From contig OU964932.1 of assembly GCA_918807975.1 (NCBI GenBank), positions 9,300,001 to 9,364,000 of the forward strand: DNA of 64,000 nucleotides, given 5' to 3'. This document shows positions 1-11,468 of this stretch, one piece after another. The stretch comes from Aplidium turbinatum. Lineage: Eukaryota > Chordata > Ascidiacea > Aplousobranchia > Polyclinidae. Under the pieces are notes generated by a model that was given only the letters and a program-made list of their open reading frames with translations, was not told the DNA's origin and ran no database searches. How positions within the stretch are numbered: the first letter of the stretch is position 1; every line of letters begins with the position of its first letter. The translations under genes were made by a program, and so were the position numbers.

Positions 1-221
1 GGCAGTTGCCGCCATGACCATGTCATGCTACGTATGCTCATTTATTGCTAGTTTTTTTTAATGTATCCTATCTCAGCCGGCATTTGCCGCCATGACCATG
101 TCATGCTACGTCATTGCACCATTTTTTTTCTGCTTGTGTTTGTCGCTTTTTTTTAATGAGTGCTGAGCATACTCAGTACCCATGTACTACGACTCTCATA
201 GTTTCATGTCTAGTTTCCTAC
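1..221. repeat. Diverged direct repeats in flanking DNA
   Basis: A block beginning GGCATTTGCCGCCATGACC occurs near position 1 and again near 77. A third diverged copy lies at about 7217, just past the LTR fossil. The fossil therefore landed inside a short diverged repeat series. No gene is visible here; T-rich runs separate the blocks. Confidence 0.5.
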
Positions 222-781
222 TGGTCACAGCGGTAAACCATAATCTCTTCGTGGGAAAATTGTAACATAAGATTCCCGAATCCGTTCGTCTGCATGTAAT
301 GACCGAAAAAAAACACTCCTTTGAAACGTCTATTCAAAAAGTGTATTTCTGTAAAATTAGCCACCTGGCTGTCGAAATTGGATGCAACGCCGTACACCAC
401 TAAAACTTGTCACTACAGAACAAATTACTTGGATAAAAGACGGAAATTTTCGTCCAGCTGACAAGCACTAAGCAAACCAGTTAAACATGCGACCAACCTC
501 TTCAAGCAACAATTTTAAAATCAATGACCAGAATAGATATCAATATCTCAAACTCACGTACGCAGTACTGTGACGTAATAGTGAAAGACATTGTCACGCA
601 ATTCAAACAGGTGTTCAAAGGTGATGATGCAATATTTCATGTTTAAACAGGTTTGACACAAGTCTTACGAACGATGGTGCAATTTTGGCTCATTTTTTTA
701 AGAAAAATTCCATGACGTAAGATTCAGCAGACTTGAACGGTTTTATATGACGTTTGATTTGTATAGAGATTGGCCGTAACA
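222..781 (-). repeat. LTR (3' LTR in element orientation)
   Basis: 560-bp direct repeat of 6645-7203. Reading on the minus strand it begins TGTTACGG and ends TGACCA. It is flanked by CCTAC at 217-221. Confidence 0.9.
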
Positions 782-1092
782 TAGCGGCCCCTAGTTATGA
801 CAGTCTAACATGGCATAACTAAAAAAGAATTGAAGGACAATCGTGAGCCAATGAATAAAACACACGATACACAAATTGTTTGAGTCACTCACGTTTAAGT
901 TAATAAGCAAATACAAAGGGCATGCAAAGAATGAACAACAATAAGAATAAACACGACGATACATGAAATTGGTACCATAGGTACACGCTAAAATGACGCT
1001 ATATACATACAATAGTTGCGATAATAACCGACTGTTCTGGGCTCAGACAAGTGTCGGCCACCGCAGACAAAACCAGGCTCAAACCTTAACAC

Positions 1093-4000
1093 TTAGGTGT
1101 TCTTTACAGGGGCGAGGCACGAAATATCCCTCAACACGTAGTCTACTTTCACTTTCCCCTTATTCTCATCATAGTTGCAGACGGCAACTTTAGCTCTACG
1201 AACCACAGGCTTCCCTTTCCTAATTTGTGGGACCACCTCATGCACCCTCCCAAGTTGATATTTCCCACGTTTACCAATGTCTTGAAGAGAACCCACCACT
1301 ACAAGTTAACCAGGCTCCAAATTGTCGGCCATTTTTAACCATTTTTTCCGGCCCTGAAGCCCTGGCAAGTAAAAATCGATCCATTTACTCCAAAACTGCT
1401 GAGAAAGTGACAAATTGAACCGATAATCCCTTCTTAGTTGGTCACAATCATGTGGTTGCCCAACAGCACAGTATGGGTCTAAGTATGGGGTCAAAAGTGA
1501 GGCAGGGGTGATGACAGTAAAATCCCTAGGGTCGTCACTCAAAGGTACCAAAGGGCGTTCGTTCACGATCCGAACGGCACTGCTGGTGTACGTAAGCAGT
1601 TCAATGAATTTGGGCTTACGTATTGAAGAGTCCAAAATGTGAAAAAAGTACTTGGTCATATCGGCCACGAAACCAAATCTGCCAAGCCGCAATCTAGCCA
1701 AGAGATCTGCCAAAGAGTTTAACAAATCAGGACGCGAAAACATTACCTCATTAACACAAGTTCCTTGAAATTCAGATTGTTTTAAAGCCTTCTTCCTTAA
1801 AGCAGCAGCTCCATCTGACGCCAAAACAAAACTGTTAGGTAAATCAACATCCTCCCTCAACGGTACAGGCATCTCAAATCGACCATCCCTCACCTCAACA
1901 CTCGGTTCAACAAGTTCTCCAGCCAAAACATCATTGCGAGACAATTCACAGTTTTCATTTTGCAAGGTCAAATCCTGAATGACTTTATTCAGGTCTGCTA
2001 TTTCCATATCACGAGACTCAATTTTACGCTGAAAGCCAGAGATGACATCCGACTCTGAAGACGTCTGCACTCTGCACACTTTAGCAACGCTTTCAACTAA
2101 GGGTGACTTACCACCACAAGCCAACCAACCGAGAGGAGTGAGCAAAGCATGTGGTTCACTACGATTCTCACCAACACGCTCTTCTTTAGCACACATCAAA
2201 TAAGCGTTGTCGTTTCCAATCAGTACATCTACAGTACTACTATCATTCAAATGAAACATATTCACGTCATGAAAATGACGGAAACTACTTAAATCCTGCT
2301 TATGTGGTAAAGTTTTAACATCGTCAGCCCAAGCTGGGTTAACCACCGAAGTTATATCACAAAACAGTTCATTCGTCTCTAACGACTGAATGTTGAGTTT
2401 AACAAGGTTAGCACAAGTAGGTTTCTGACCAGCCAGAGTATCCATTTTAAACGACGCTTTATCGTACGGTTTAAGACCAAGTTCGCACACCAAATCACTC
2501 GAAACAAACGTCAACTGCGAACCAGGATCATGCTGACAATACACCAACTTCGATTTGCCAGTCATTGGATTCAAAACACGAGCAGCAGTAACGCGGTTAA
2601 AAGCTGCTTTAACATTTCCAATCTTAACATTACGCACAGGAACTCTGGCACCAGTATCATCTTTGCCGACCGAATCCAGAGAATTACGTGACGTCACATA
2701 AAAATCATGCAGAAGAAAATAGTGTTTCCTATCGTTGTTAGGCCCACACTTACGACAGTTATTTGCATGAACGCAATCCCTAACCATATGCTGGCGCAAA
2801 CAATTCAAGCATTTGCCAGCTTTCACAATGACATCTCTCCGATCTTTAGGTGTCAAGCGCAAAAATTCTTTACAATTAGACAAAAAATTATATTCAACTT
2901 GACCACGTGACAAACAACAAATACATGCCGGTATGTCTCTACGTCTGGCCACACCACCACGCGGTGCGCCAACAGCAGTCGAGTACTGCGAACTACCTGA
3001 CAGCACATTATGATGGGGTTTTACCGACGTCTGCCTAACCGGACAAGAAGGCAATTTTCCTTTGCCAAACTTTTTAAAATGCTGCGACTCATCAGAATCG
3101 CCCATTAGCATAATGCTAAAATCAGTCGACTTGCGCGTTTCCTCCCGTACTACAAATTCAAACAAACTCTGAAAAGTAGGCTCATCAGTACCACCATACT
3201 GATCACCTAAAAAGTCAAGATAACGCTGCTTAGCGTCAAACGGGAGTCGCTTAGCCAAATCCAAAACAAAACGTCCTTCCAATTTGTCACGCTGACCATA
3301 AGCTTGCGCGTAAAGCAGACACTGCGACAATTCATCTTTAAACTCTTTCAAATCACTGGAAGAAATTGAATTCAATTTGCTACCATAGCGATACTTTCTA
3401 ATTTCCGGTTCGGCGAAAAGACCTCCACGAACTCCAAAACGTTGGGACAAGCTAGCTAACGACATTTCTATCCTGTCTTCTTCTGACAAGCCAGGAGTGT
3501 CAGAAACCAAATTAGCAATCGTTTGCGCAGCTGTTCTAACACAAGCTGCTTGTAACAAAGTCAAACGAGTTCCTTTAAAGGGCGAAGCTGCCATCAAGGC
3601 CGTAATATGATTTTTAAAGAAGACAAATGGCATATTATTCCCATCGTAACCAATCAAGGCCGCCTTATCGAAAAACGTCCTACTATTTTGGTATTCAAAA
3701 AAGCAATCCTGTTGTTGAGAACTCGATTTAGCGGGAGAAGACAAGCTATATCCCTTAAGGGGCTGAGGGGGCTCAGTCACATGCCCAGCCCGATCACGAT
3801 CCTCACACATGTTAAAGTCAGGAGACGCGACACGCCTCTCACAACCACCCAAATTACGTGTAGCTGGGCGATCAAAAACTAGCGGCGCAGAAAACTGTGA
3901 AGAGGGCAAAGCATTACTGCTAATGGCGGCCCCGTGACCTGTACGCTCTGGGGGAGGAGTTCTGTTGTAATTCGCAGGCCTTGGCTCTACAGCCTTCGGA

Positions 4001-4926
4001 AGACCCTTAGCCGCGGCCCCGAGACCTCCTGAAACAGCTGGAAACCGTGTGGAGTAGACTGGACCACTTACGGATTGAACAGGTGTCTGGAAAAGGTTAT
4101 CTAAATTTAACCGAGATTGATGTTCACTTCTGGAATGGCTAGAAGAGCCCTTCTTAGAACTACGCCGAGAGCCCACCTCTGATCGTTATTCAGCCAAAGC
4201 TACCTCTTTACGTTGTTCAGCCCTCAACTGTGCGTCTTTGAGTGCGAACTCAGCAGCTCTCGCTTCAGCTTTCGCGGCGGCCTCAGCAGCTTTTGCCTCA
4301 GCTCGTATGGCCTCAGCTCTCGCGGCGGCCTCAGCAGCTCTCGCTTCGGCCTCAGCTTGGATCTGGAGCTCCTCTCGTCTTAGCTGTAGGTTAATTTGTG
4401 CAACTATCCGAGACGAAGTCCTAGACATCCTAGTGCTTACATTTGAGGCGCTATCCTCAGGATGTATGTCAGCATCCAACATATCTGAGAACTCACTTAC
4501 TTTTTGTTCGAAGTTATTTTTTAACGAGTTAAATTCGGGATCTACCCTATCACGAAATTCTGCCAAGATTGCAGAGTTAACAATTTTACTCCAAAGAGCT
4601 TGGAAATGCCGTAAATCCTTTTCCAAAGTAGATAAGTGAGATCGAAAAATTAACAGTTCCTGCTTATCACTCAAAGAACCTAGGGCTACAGAAAGTTCCC
4701 CAATTTGAGTCAAAATATCTCTTCTAAGATGCCGGGCCTCTCGAACTGACTTAGCCTCATCGTTACTGGGTCCCTCCCCAGAATGGCCTGCCCGACCGCA
4801 AAGAACATCATCAGGCTTAAACTCAGTCGAGTCTACGGCGGTCGAGTCCTTGTCGCTACCGAGTGTAGACATATTAAATGTTGGGGCTAAATTAACAATT
4901 AAAAAAATTAAGTTACACAAACACAC
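1093..4926 (-). pseudogene. Gag-protease coding remains of BEL/Pao fossil
   Basis: Read on the minus strand from 4926. The first part (to about 4186) is charged, with an Ala/Glu-rich helix typical of BEL gag N termini. The next part (from about 4176) contains the gag core, a Cys/His-rich knuckle region near 2740-2930, and a DUF1758-like protease with its Asp-centred loop near 2515-2545. A short reverse-transcriptase-like stub and an integrase-tail segment follow. The same order is seen in the second fossil at 11469-14753, and the two proteins are clearly related but well diverged. This is a fossil and not a host gene. Confidence 0.8.
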
Positions 4927-5019
4927 AAAATTATTACAGTAGTTATAAAAAACTTAACTGCAATGACCGTAAAAAATACAAAAAGAATTTAAATGCACAA
5001 TACCGTAGTTGTACGGGTA

Positions 5020-6341
5020 GGGGAGATGTGGGACCTATCGGACAAAATTGACCTAACTCCTATTATTTCTAATTTTCAAAGCGGTGTTGAATGTTCTTAT
5101 GTGTTTTTATTGACTTACATTTATAACGAACTCATACTGACCCATAGACAGGGGTTCCCAATAATAACAATAATTTTATTTACATATGAAAAAGAAGACT
5201 CAAATGTCCGAAGGGTCCCCACCGGTGGGGATCTTTCGGACACAGGGTGGGGATCTTCCGGACATAATAAAATGAAGTAAAATATCATGAAATAATATTT
5301 TTACAGCTTTAACAATTACCGATGTTACAAAAACTGTGAAGATTGGCTATATAAAAATCTTCTTCAGAACACGATTTTATTTACAACCCATACAAAGCCA
5401 GATCAGCCCCAAACCTAAAAACTTCACGTAGTCGTTTCGTAGTGGCAACTGGGATGGTTTGGGAAACACTTAAACAATGTTATTCAACGTAACTGATGCT
5501 GCATCTACTTCTTCAAGAAAGTGAAATCCGTCTTTGATCTTTTGTAATCGCTTTACAAAATTTACCTCGAAACCACCATCTTCATCAGGTCCGGCACAGA
5601 TTTTTCCGATAAAATTTTTATGTTTTCCCTCTGATGAAAAATCTTTAATGACAGCAAAATCTCCAACTTCCACCTTGTGCTCCATACCTGACGTGACTGT
5701 CACCTGACGTGACCCGAGATTTCACTTATTCCACTTAAGATAGAATCATCGTTACTTACAGTGTCCGATGATAAGTGTACAATTATATCACTTTCGCTGC
5801 TGGAAGAAACAGCTCTTTTTGGGCGTTTCGTCGGCAGCTTGTTGCGACGTGAAAGAATAATTTCTTTTTCTGGAGTATCTGTAATTATTGCATTCTTGCA
5901 TCTATTTTTATTGGAACGTTTGGAACAGTGGGGACCTTTCGGACAGTGTCTCTTTATCCTGTCCGAAAGGTCCCCTGACCTCCATTTTGACCAAACTTAC
6001 AAAATTTTTTGAAGTGAGAAAGGCGTTTTTATCTAAACTCTATTCCTTCTGTGACCATTAAACAAACTTAACCAAACAGCATAAATAAAGTTACAAGAAT
6101 ATTTCAAAAAATGTCTCTAAACTCTAAGAGTATCTGGTTCACTATTTTTACTTTGAAGCATGAAAATCGCTTTTCTCTTTACAAATTTACACCTCTTGCT
6201 TAATGTTTACAAAAACATGTGGTCTGATAAAGAATGAAATCTCGGATCCATAGAAGAAAAATAGCGCGTCACGGTCACGTGGTATCAGAAATATGCCGCT
6301 GTCCGATTGGTCCCCGTGTCCGAAAGGTCCCACATCTCCCC
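5020..6341 (-). mobile_element. Pogo/Tigger-type DNA transposon remnant
   Basis: The ends are inverted copies of GGGGAGATGTGGGACC, flanked on both sides by TA (5018-5019 and 6342-6343). The terminal block is echoed internally by GGACCTTTCGGAC-like motifs. TA duplication and GGGGAGATGTGGGAC termini fit pogo/Tigger elements. Only the 3' end of a transposase gene remains (5470-5938), so the copy is non-autonomous. It lies in the leader between the 5' LTR and gag of the BEL/Pao fossil, so it arrived after that insertion. It is also possible that the fossil was already carrying it when it inserted. Confidence 0.8.
5470..5938 (-). pseudogene. Pogo/Tigger-like transposase C-terminal remnant
   Basis: Two minus-strand reading frames abut. 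The upstream one (about 5938-5700) contains the segment ITDTPEKE, which resembles the TDTPEK motif seen after the DDE domain of many pogo/Tigger proteins. It is followed by a basic, Ser-rich stretch. The downstream one (5703-5470, 77 aa) begins VEVGDFAVIKDF and ends with FLEEVDAASV, like the small C-terminal tail domain of such proteins. The frames are offset by one, next to a short duplicated TCACGTCAGGT. This could be a frameshift or the edge of a short intron. The DDE catalytic domain is absent, so no activity is expected. Confidence 0.65.
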
Positions 6342-6343
6342 TA

Positions 6344-6644
6344 TATGAAGTCCTAAAGTTCCACAAAACTTGCTTGGATTCTTCGACTTGAATCTTCAAG
6401 CACAGATCGATTGTCTTTAATCTTTTATCTTGCCAATGAATGTCAATGTAGTTTTTTCTTCAGAACCGACAAAGAAACGCCTTTAATTTTTAGCTTGAAG
6501 TTCTTCAGTACCAACTGAGAAGAAATGTCTTTAATTTTCTTTTGCTTCTGCACCAAACACTAGACAGAGTAACGTCTTTTATTCTTTATGTGCTTCTAGT
6601 GCTTCTTGGCCTACCAGCTAACAAGTCACGTCTTTTATTTTTTA
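6344..6644. repeat. Degenerate repeats in fossil leader
   Basis: Between the pogo-type remnant and the 5' LTR, a motif like GTCTTTAATTTTC recurs about five times at roughly 40-70-bp spacing (near 6412, 6480, 6528, 6572 and 6629), usually beside a TTGCTTC or GTGCTTC. It is non-coding leader of the BEL/Pao fossil. Confidence 0.45.
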
Positions 6645-7203
6645 TGGTCACAGCGGTAAACCATAATCTCTTCGTGGGAAAATTGTAACATAAGATTCCC
6701 GAATCCGTTCGTCTGCATGTAATGACCGAAAAAAAAACACTCCTTGAAACGTCTATTCAAAATTGTATTTCTGTAAAATTAGCCACCTGGCTGTCGAAAT
6801 TGGATGCAACGCCGTACACCACTAAAACTTGTCACTACAGAACAGATTACTTGGATGAAAGACGGAAATTTTCGTCCAGCTGACAAGCACTAAGCAAACC
6901 AGTTAAACATGCGACCAACCTCTTCAAGCAACAATTTTAAAATGAATGACCAGAATAGATATCAATATCTCAAACTCACGTACGCAGTACTGTGACGTAA
7001 TAGTGAAAGACATTGTCACGCAATTCAAACAGGTGTTCAAAGGTGATGATGCAATATTTCATGTTTAAACAGGTTTGACACAAGTCTTACGAACGATGGT
7101 GCAATTTTGGCTCATTTTTTTAAGAAAAATTCCATGACGTAAGATTCAGTAGACCTGAACGGTTTTATATGACGTTTGATTTGTATAGAGATTGGCCGTA
7201 ACA
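6645..7203 (-). repeat. LTR (5' LTR in element orientation)
   Basis: 559-bp direct repeat of 222-781, followed by the CCTAC target duplication at 7204-7208. It differs from its partner by about six substitutions plus a few one-base length changes. Confidence 0.9.
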
Positions 7204-7693
7204 CCTACCTATCATCAGCCGGCATTTGTTGCCATGACCACGTCATGCCTTGCAAATTTAACAACTTGTGTGCCTGCATGTATCGCCATTTTTTTTGTAA
7301 TGTGTCCTTATACTGCTTATGTGTTACATTTTAGCGGTCGCTACTTTGTATCAATTTCGTTTCAGACGCGCCCATCAACACGGTTGCTGCGAGACTTGAT
7401 GCAAGACCTCAAGGGATTTCAATACAGCACCACGATGATGTCACGACAAGCTCACTGATGAGACCACCTCAACATGGCACCACAGCACCCCATGTTCTCC
7501 ACGACTTGCACTGAGTTGAACAGTCCCTCATCACATACCTCAACCACGAGATGCCTCCACGGAGATGACCTTCAATACGGCTATCCACAGCCGGCGACGC
7601 AACCAACATGGTAAACCCCATGTCTGCCGCTACTTCCTGCGACACACCTTCGACGTGCAATTGCTGCATCGTTCATCACTCAAGCCTTCTCTG

Positions 7694-7752
7694 CGTCAGA
7701 AGCACACCGCGACGTTTCAAGTCTTCTTCTCGTCAGAAGCACACCGCGACGT
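7694..7752. repeat. Short direct duplication
   Basis: A 22-bp block starting CGTCAGAAGCACACC is repeated at 7694-7715 and 7731-7752. The sequence between the copies also repeats imperfectly (period 37). Confidence 0.8.
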
Positions 7753-8235
7753 CAACCAAACCAGTGCCGCTATTTGCGCCACTTTCGACATGCAATGGCT
7801 GCATGTCACACAGCTTGCAATTATACAAGCTGGCCTCCTTCGTGTCATATTCGTCCCGTATCAACGGACTCACAACTCAACAGCTGTCGTGCTCGTCATC
7901 CATCAATGGACTACTAACTGAACTGCTTATCACCTGCTGTCGTGCTCATCACATATCATCGAACTTCCACATCAACTGCTGTCTCGTCCTCCCTCATCAA
8001 AATACTCGAACTAATAGTATGACTTTGGAACATCCTGTCTCGCACAACCGAGCGCGCAACGTTAGGCTACATACATTTTTTTTACCTTTCTGGTTTGCTT
8101 CCATGGGTGTCAGGTTCTATCTCTTCGGAGGCAGGACATGGACAGCCATGGACGCTTACCTGTTTGTATATATGCTTAATTTTTCTCTAAAAAAAAAAAC
8201 GCTTGTAAATTTTTTTTCTCTCATGGCTGATTTTA

Positions 8236-8283
8236 CAGTTGCGCCCCAGTATTCAATTTCAGTTGCGCCCCAGTATTGAATTT
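8236..8283. repeat. 24-bp tandem duplication
   Basis: Two adjacent 24-bp units beginning CAGTTGCGCCCCAGTATT differ at one base (TTCAA versus TTGAA). Confidence 0.85.
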
Positions 8284-8640
8284 CAGTTTCTAACCCTAAA
8301 TCATAACTTACTGTTTTCGTCATTCACGACGTTTCATCTACGTTTCAACGTCGTTTTGACTGGGGCCAACGTATGTACCGACTGCTGTCTCGCATTCGTC
8401 ATCAACCTATATTCTGCAGTGCAGTTATTTTAATTCAATTGCTTAGCCTACCGTACTCTCGACTGTTTCAAGTTTTAACTAATTAGCATTGCGTCTGGCA
8501 GCACTCGCCAAGGGTGACTGATTTCGCCTACAAAACAGACTGGTGTGCTAATCTTCTTTCTTTTTCGATCTACGCTCTCACCACGGAAAGTCAGTGACGT
8601 TTCTGAATCCGGCTTGATCGCTTCACACGTGGCTTAATAC

Positions 8641-10553
8641 AAGATGTACTTTCTGATACCAACAATCTAGTGTCGTTGTCAGCCACTCTTAGTCAGAAGC
8701 ATTCAACCAGCCAACCTAGGAACGTTACAAACTCATCGTTCGGTCACGTTGCATTGAGCGGCATAAACAAGCAAGTTTAAAGAAGACTCTAGAACTGCAC
8801 GTAGCAATCGAATGACCTAGAATACACATTACATAATACAGATTTCGTAATCAGAGGTTACTTCAGGATAATGACCGATGATAACCTATAGCATAAGAAT
8901 TTTACAATCAAAACAGCACGCTCCATCGAGATACAAGCGACCCGTCGTAAGACCTCGCACATTGATTGTGACACGCAGTAAGAAACTAAGTTACTTTCAG
9001 CCTAAAAACTTTGTTAAATGATGCTGTAACAAAGTGTGAAATTTTTGTTAAAAATTTTTTGAGGTGGGGAAGGAATTGATTATGATCATGGTTCATTGTT
9101 CAGGGTTCAAGCAAAAAGAAGTCAATGGCAATAAGTCTTTCAGCCTACATTTGCGACAAAATTTCGAGAGCGATTGTTGTATTTGCTAGCAAGGAAATGA
9201 ATGAATGCTCGACTGTATCACTTATTTATCATTCTCTCTTGGGCCTAGGCAATAATAGTTGATTTCGATAATGAAGCAACAATGATTCTAATTTTTTCGC
9301 CTAGTTTTGTCTGTGAGAAAATACTGTCTCGATTATTTTTCTAAAAAAAAATGTAAGCTGAATTGTTATAATTCCTGTGTGTCTGCAGACCAAAAATAAC
9401 ACATTGTACAACAATACAAAAACGCCTCGGGAGCAGGATTTGGCCGCGGCCGGACATTGGACACCCATGATTTAATTAAACCTTTTCAAGACTTTTTGCA
9501 ATGAAAAGTTACGGATCACAGCATCAAATGATAAAATTTTGCAACGTTTGAATTGATGCACAACATGCAGGCTATAGTTAAGCTACTCTTTTCAATCAGT
9601 TTTGAGTCGTAGTGGAGCGCAAACAATTCTTGACAAATTTTAGTGTGTTAAAACCACGTTCTCAAATCGCAACCGTCAGAGGTAGCCTAGCTACCAGAAA
9701 AAAAAATCATAACAAAAAAACTATTTGGAAAAACAGTAATACAGAAATCATTTTAGTTTAAGATTTTAAGTCTTGAAGCTGTTCAACATAGCCTACCTTA
9801 ACACGAAAATGATGTGTTCTTGATGAGAAGCATCTGGAGTGACATCTACAATAATTGAGAAATACTTGGAAGTACGCACTTCATACAAGAATTTGTTTAT
9901 TATTGAGTTGGTAGGCTACATTTTTATTTCAGTACCGGTAGTAAAAATGGGCCCTCCTCAAAAGTGAAAAAACAAAAACTACTTGATTTTCCTTTACAAT
10001 GTTTAGCTAGAGGGGTGATTTGCCCGACTAGCCCCCTTTTCGGAGCCTCTGACAATCAACTCCAACTTCTAATATCAACTGCTACAGTAATACCAGTGAC
10101 GTTCGGTGGCTTAAACCGTTGGGAAAGCAACTTGGAAATATGCTGCAGCAAGGTAGTAGGCACGAAGGGCATAACCGTCGGGCAAAGCCCGAAGGCAACA
10201 CTCCTAGCGGGGGGTCTGGGGGGTCTGGGGGGCCTCTCCCAAAAATTTTTGAAAAACACTTCCAATTTGGTGCGCTCTGAGAGCATTTCCAAAACAAATC
10301 AAAAATATAAATCTGTCAAATTGTGTTTCGCCTATGTCGTGATCATACATCCATATAATGTTTAGAAGTCATGAACAATCTTAATTTTAACGTTGCAGGA
10401 CCAAAATCCAGTGTTAGACATGGAATAAAAGTTGTCTAAATATTTAATTCGTCATGAATGTTCATTCTCAGATATTCAGTTAGGCCTACACTACAAAAAC
10501 TAACACTTAGGCCTAAACATTACAACTGTTCACGAAATTATGGCCAAGTTATC
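8641..10553. other. Intergenic DNA with hAT-like relic
   Basis: No credible gene. At about 10200-10290 a G-rich block (TCTGGGGGG repeated, then CCTCTCCC, poly-A/T and AATTTGGTG) resembles the left end of the hAT element at 20812 (CTGGGGGTCTCCCCC, then AATTTGGTG). I read it as a relic of that kind of hAT element, without identified ends. Confidence 0.4.
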
Positions 10554-10886
10554 TGTCTCCGTATTGTGACATAGATTGTCGCGCAATCGTGACGTCATCA
10601 TTGCGATGCACTGTCACGCTTGAGCGACAATCTCTCGTCATTCTTTCTCTAATTTTCTAACTTGTGTTTTCCAAACGTGTTGCGTCTTTCTTTTACGATG
10701 TGTGAATCTAACGGACGGACGTAATAAGAGTGTGAAGTGACTATTCCACATCACAATTGAACCCGTCTCTTGTTAACAATATACCATCAATCTTCACTCA
10801 ACACATGTGGAACTTGAGTCGAAAGTTAGGAAGAAGACAGGTTGGATAACAGCTCATACATAGCGGTTATCAAAAAAGAAAAAACA
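10554..10886 (+). repeat. 5' LTR
   Basis: 333-bp direct repeat of 15297-15629, beginning TGTCTCCG and ending AACA. It includes CGTGACGTCATCA near 10590. Confidence 0.85.
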
Positions 10887-10985
10887 TCTTCAATTGTGTT
10901 AAACGGGATGTCACTTCAATCGTGAGTCTGTAGTTACCGTACCCATCTTCAATTGTGTGGCTCTGGTCACTTCAATCGTGAAGCT
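10885..10985 (+). repeat. Direct repeat just after the 5' LTR
   Basis: CATCTTCAATTGTGT followed by GTCACTTCAATCGTGA occurs at about 10885 and again at about 10944 (period 59). It covers the area where a primer-binding site would be expected. I cannot assign the tRNA. Confidence 0.7.
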
Positions 10986-11468
10986 ACAAGAATTGTTTTT
11001 TGCTGGTGTTGTAAAACGCATATTGCTGGCCAACCGAAGCGGCCAAAGAACAGCAATCGAAAAAGCGAAACCAGATCTCCAGCTAGAGAAGTCACTAATT
11101 CTACTGTGGGGCAGTATAAGCATGGTTACTTTATACTGCCTGAAGCGGCTGGGGAACGGTCACCAGACCAACAATCCGTCGACGATCGAACTGTCCGAGG
11201 AGAGCAAGAAACTGTGTTATTCCACCGACCACAAGACGAAGCGCGCGACGCCATTTTGAAACTGGATCACGTGGACAAAGAGTGCGACGCTTCTCGTAAG
11301 GGCAGTGGTGCGAGGACTATTTCCTGCCTCTGGTCAGTGTGCTACTTATTTGATTGTGTATGTTATCAAGCTTTTATAGCAAATTTGTGTAGCCTACTGC
11401 AATTTAGTAGTAAAAGATAATTTGTTGATTACCCTACATATTCCATTTAATAAGTTACTGAAATAACT

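Larger units (their letters stand above)
222..7203 (-). mobile_element. BEL/Pao-type LTR retroelement fossil
   Basis: Two near-identical LTRs (222-781 and 6645-7203, TG...CA ends in element orientation) bound this element. A 5-bp target duplication CCTAC lies at 217-221 and 7204-7208, as usual for BEL/Pao. Parts on the minus strand are a gag with a charged Ala/Glu coiled coil, a DUF1759-like gag core, a Cys/His knuckle region, a DUF1758-like aspartic protease, a small reverse-transcriptase stub and an integrase-tail (DUF5641-like) segment. Most of the polymerase region is absent and a pogo-type DNA transposon sits in the 5' leader, so the copy is broken, with at least two to three breaks. The LTRs differ by roughly 1-2% by eye, so the insertion is young. 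Confidence 0.85.
7204..8640. other. Non-coding region, no gene recognised
   Basis: The stretch holds several overlapping plus-strand reading frames (the longest about 223 codons, 7608-8279) with Ser/Thr/Cys/His-rich low-complexity translation and no recognisable domain. I do not call a gene. The composition (locally C-rich, with poly-T and poly-A runs near 8070, 8190 and 8210) and short internal duplications look like old transposon DNA, but I cannot name a family. Confidence 0.4.

Noticed and set aside
7608-8279. 223-codon plus-strand open frame
   Set aside because: Low-complexity translation, no domain, overlapping alternative frames, and it runs through tandem duplications and poly-A/T runs.
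10056-10365. Overlapping open frames on both strands near the G-rich block
   Set aside because: Caused by the low-complexity GGGGGGTCT repeats of a hAT-like relic; no protein similarity recognised.
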